Part shown: positions 4,764 through 5,870 of the stretch, one piece after another
How positions within the stretch are numbered: position 1 is the stretch's first letter
Layout: the number at the start of each line of letters is the position of its first letter
NCBI GenBank assembly: GCA_045617925.1
Contig: JAZLJR010000034.1
Span: forward strand, 1-5,870
Source: CALELF01 sp045617925
Lineage (GTDB): Bacteria > Synergistota > Synergistia > Synergistales > Synergistaceae
DNA length: 5,870 bases
Direction: 5' to 3'
Notes under the pieces: generated by a model
Database searches by the model: none
What the model saw: the letters and a program-made list of their open reading frames with translations, nothing else
What the model was told of the DNA's origin: nothing
Translations under genes and position numbers: made by a program

Positions 4764-5408
4764 ATGTTAGATGCAAAATTTATAATTACAGTTGTTCAAG
4801 AAGAAGACCAAAAGGCATATGAAGAATTTTTCAAGAGGAATAATATAAAGTTACTCTACTCCTGCCCTTGTGACGGAATGGGAAAGAATAGAACCTACAC
4901 AACATGGGGACTGGAAAAAATGGAATATTTCTGCAATTTCCTTTTCACAACATCAAAAAATGCAGAGCATGTTATGGATTTATTGTTCCGTGAAATGAGA
5001 ATAGATGCTCCGGATAAAGGGCTTGCAGTAATGTTTGGTGTAAATGATCTTGTAGGCGTAAAGGTAAATACAATAGAAAATAGTGAGGTGACAAAAATGG
5101 AAGGAAATTTAATCATTGCAGTAATAGCAAACGGTACAACAAAATTGCTTATGGATATTGCCACAGAAGCTGGCGCAAAGGGTGGCACGGTTATTCACGC
5201 AAAGGGCACCTTGACAGAAAATATGGCAAAGTTCTTGAGCCTTGAAATTGCAGAGGAAAAGGAACTCGTTTTTATTGCTACAAAGGATAATGAAAGCAAG
5301 GAAAATATCTTAAAAGCAATAGATGAAAAGGCGGGGAAAGATACACCAATAAAAGCTTTTGCCTTCTCCATGCCAATTGAGAAAATTGTTGGGCTTGCCA
5401 GTTTATAG
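4764..5408 (+). CDS. Tandem PII-like (GlnB superfamily) regulator downstream of the DUF1538 transporter
   Basis: The 214-residue protein is twice the length of a PII subunit. The C-terminal half (about 113-214) reads as PII: first strand NLIIAVI, GAKGGTVIHAKG (137-148) leading into the T-loop, EKELVFIA (165-172), and a C-terminal strand FSMPIEKIVGL (201-211). The N-terminal half (about 5-100) aligns by order of elements: first strand KFIITVV, EYFCNFLFTT (54-63) against EKELVFIATK, and a terminal GLAVMFGVNDLVGV (86-99). It lacks the GG-T motif and has CPC (34-36) there instead. The GlnB/GlnK uridylylation segment with its tyrosine is absent, so canonical nitrogen control is unlikely. Known PII and PII-like proteins bind nucleotides and gate membrane partners (GlnK-AmtB, SbtB-SbtA). 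By analogy, and from the 17-nt spacing to the transporter gene, this is probably its cytosolic sensor. The ligand is unknown. Confidence 0.85.
   Translation: MLDAKFIITVVQEEDQKAYEEFFKRNNIKLLYSCPCDGMGKNRTYTTWGLEKMEYFCNFLFTTSKNAEHVMDLLFREMRIDAPDKGLAVMFGVNDLVGVKVNTIENSEVTKMEGNLIIAVIANGTTKLLMDIATEAGAKGGTVIHAKGTLTENMAKFLSLEIAEEKELVFIATKDNESKENILKAIDEKAGKDTPIKAFAFSMPIEKIVGLASL
5085..5099 (+). promoter_or_regulatory. Candidate internal ribosome binding site and start for the second PII domain
   Basis: Inside the tandem PII gene, GAGGTGA (5085-5091) is followed after 5 nt by an in-frame ATG (5097-5099, Met112). The site falls exactly at the linker between the two domains. Initiation here would yield a 103-residue single PII domain, near the normal PII subunit size. 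It could be chance or a relic of two fused genes. Confidence 0.45.
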
Positions 5409-5418
5409 TTTTTGAATA

Positions 5419-5459
5419 AAAAAAGAGGTGCTACTCATAACGAGTAGCACCTCTTTTTT
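5419..5459. terminator. Bidirectional terminator between the PII operon and the membrane protein gene
   Basis: A perfect 18-bp stem (5419-5436 with 5442-5459) has a 5-nt ATAAC loop. A run of six T ends the stem on the plus strand, and a run of seven T follows on the minus strand. It lies 10 nt after the PII stop and 5 nt beyond the stop of the converging gene, so it serves both. Confidence 0.93.
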
Positions 5460-5464
5460 GTTTT

Positions 5465-5870
5465 CTATGAATTTTTAGAGCGTAAAAGGTAAAAGCAATG
5501 CACCATGCCATAAATAGTCAAAATCTTTGCCCAGCCTAGCCAAAAAGCAACTAAACGAGAAGTGAATGAAAAACTTTTCACGGTGAATGAAAAAGGTGGA
5601 ATAAACATAGCGCAAAACATTGCTATGTAAAGCAGTGTGCTTAATTCAGAGAGAGGAGAGACCCTCTCTTCTTTTTTTGTTTTTGATGGGAAACTCTTAA
5701 TTATGAGTGTGGCAAAAAGCACAGCAATGAAAATGTAAATGGTGCGAGCAACTTTTGACAAGATTTCCCAAATCAAGGGTGAAGAATAGGTCTGAATGCA
5801 AAATAGGTGTCCTGGTATGCCACAGAAATACGCTAAAAGTGAGAATAATGCGAAAATAATTGCAAGAAAT
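5465..5870 (-). CDS. Unrecognised multi-pass membrane protein, 5'-partial
   Basis: I do not recognise this protein. The frame stays open to the right edge of the window (last full codon 5867-5869), so the TTG at 5776 is internal and at least 134 residues are present, with the N-terminus outside. In fragment numbering there are four hydrophobic segments, about 1-18, 41-58, 75-95 and 105-128. A strongly basic loop, KTKKEER (63-69), separates segments two and three and is probably cytoplasmic by the positive-inside rule. The tail RSKNS would then also be cytoplasmic. No catalytic or binding motif stands out, although four cysteines (16, 24, 86, 125) lie in or next to hydrophobic segments. The gene converges on the PII operon and shares its terminator. 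Continuous hydrophobic coding up to a well-placed terminator supports a real gene, but function cannot be inferred from what is visible. Confidence 0.72.
   Translation of the reverse strand, partial: FLAIIFALFSLLAYFCGIPGHLFCIQTYSSPLIWEILSKVARTIYIFIAVLFATLIIKSFPSKTKKEERVSPLSELSTLLYIAMFCAMFIPPFSFTVKSFSFTSRLVAFWLGWAKILTIYGMVHCFYLLRSKNS

Noticed and set aside
4895..5188. Minus-strand ORF of 97 codons inside the PII-like gene
   Set aside because: It is a shadow frame of a well-supported coding region, with no ribosome binding site or recognisable motif.
5774..5776. TTG at 5776 as the start of the right-hand membrane protein
   Set aside because: Reading on in the same frame gives an uninterrupted hydrophobic segment up to the window edge, so the codon is internal.

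Overview
The window is an ordinary AT-rich stretch of bacterial chromosome with strong GGAGG-type ribosome binding sites, CCA-encoding tRNA genes, compact two-gene operons and long intrinsic terminators shared by converging genes. Gene types and style suggest a low-GC Bacillota-like anaerobe. A cytidine deaminase with a Sec-type signal peptide would fit a diderm lineage such as Negativicutes, but the sequence does not settle the lineage. I see no mobile element, CRISPR array, phage gene or clear sign of transfer.

Layout. (1) 1-660 (+) is the C-terminal end of a PD-(D/E)XK nuclease with a C-x2-C-x5-C iron-sulfur-type cysteine motif, probably the nuclease end of an AddB/RecB-like recombination enzyme. 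Its N-terminus lies outside the window. Two hairpins follow. (2) 918-1403 (+) is a tRNA cluster, Leu(UAA)-fMet(CAU)-Met(CAU)-Pro(CGG), with a near-consensus promoter. It has one terminator-like hairpin inside it, before tRNA-Pro, and one at its end. (3) 1431-2980 (-) is an operon of dgt (dGTP triphosphohydrolase) followed 29 nt later by cdd (cytidine deaminase). The deaminase carries a signal peptide, which is unusual. (4) 3232-5408 (+) is a two-gene operon: a duplicated DUF1538 membrane protein, then a protein made of two tandem PII-like domains. The arrangement resembles other transporter-plus-PII pairs. (5) 5465-5870 (-) is an unrecognised multi-pass membrane protein that runs off the right edge and converges on the PII operon across a shared terminator.

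How they work together. dgt and cdd are both nucleotide-degradation or salvage genes, but the signal peptide predicts that they act in different compartments. The DUF1538 and PII-like proteins are most simply read as an ion or solute transporter and its cytosolic sensor. An internal ribosome binding site and ATG at the start of the second PII domain raise the possibility that this domain is also made on its own.

Three computed longest-ORF starts (GTG 2989, TTG 4758, TTG 5776) were rejected. The first overlaps and the second directly abuts the ribosome binding site of a better ATG, and the third lies inside a frame that stays open to the window edge.
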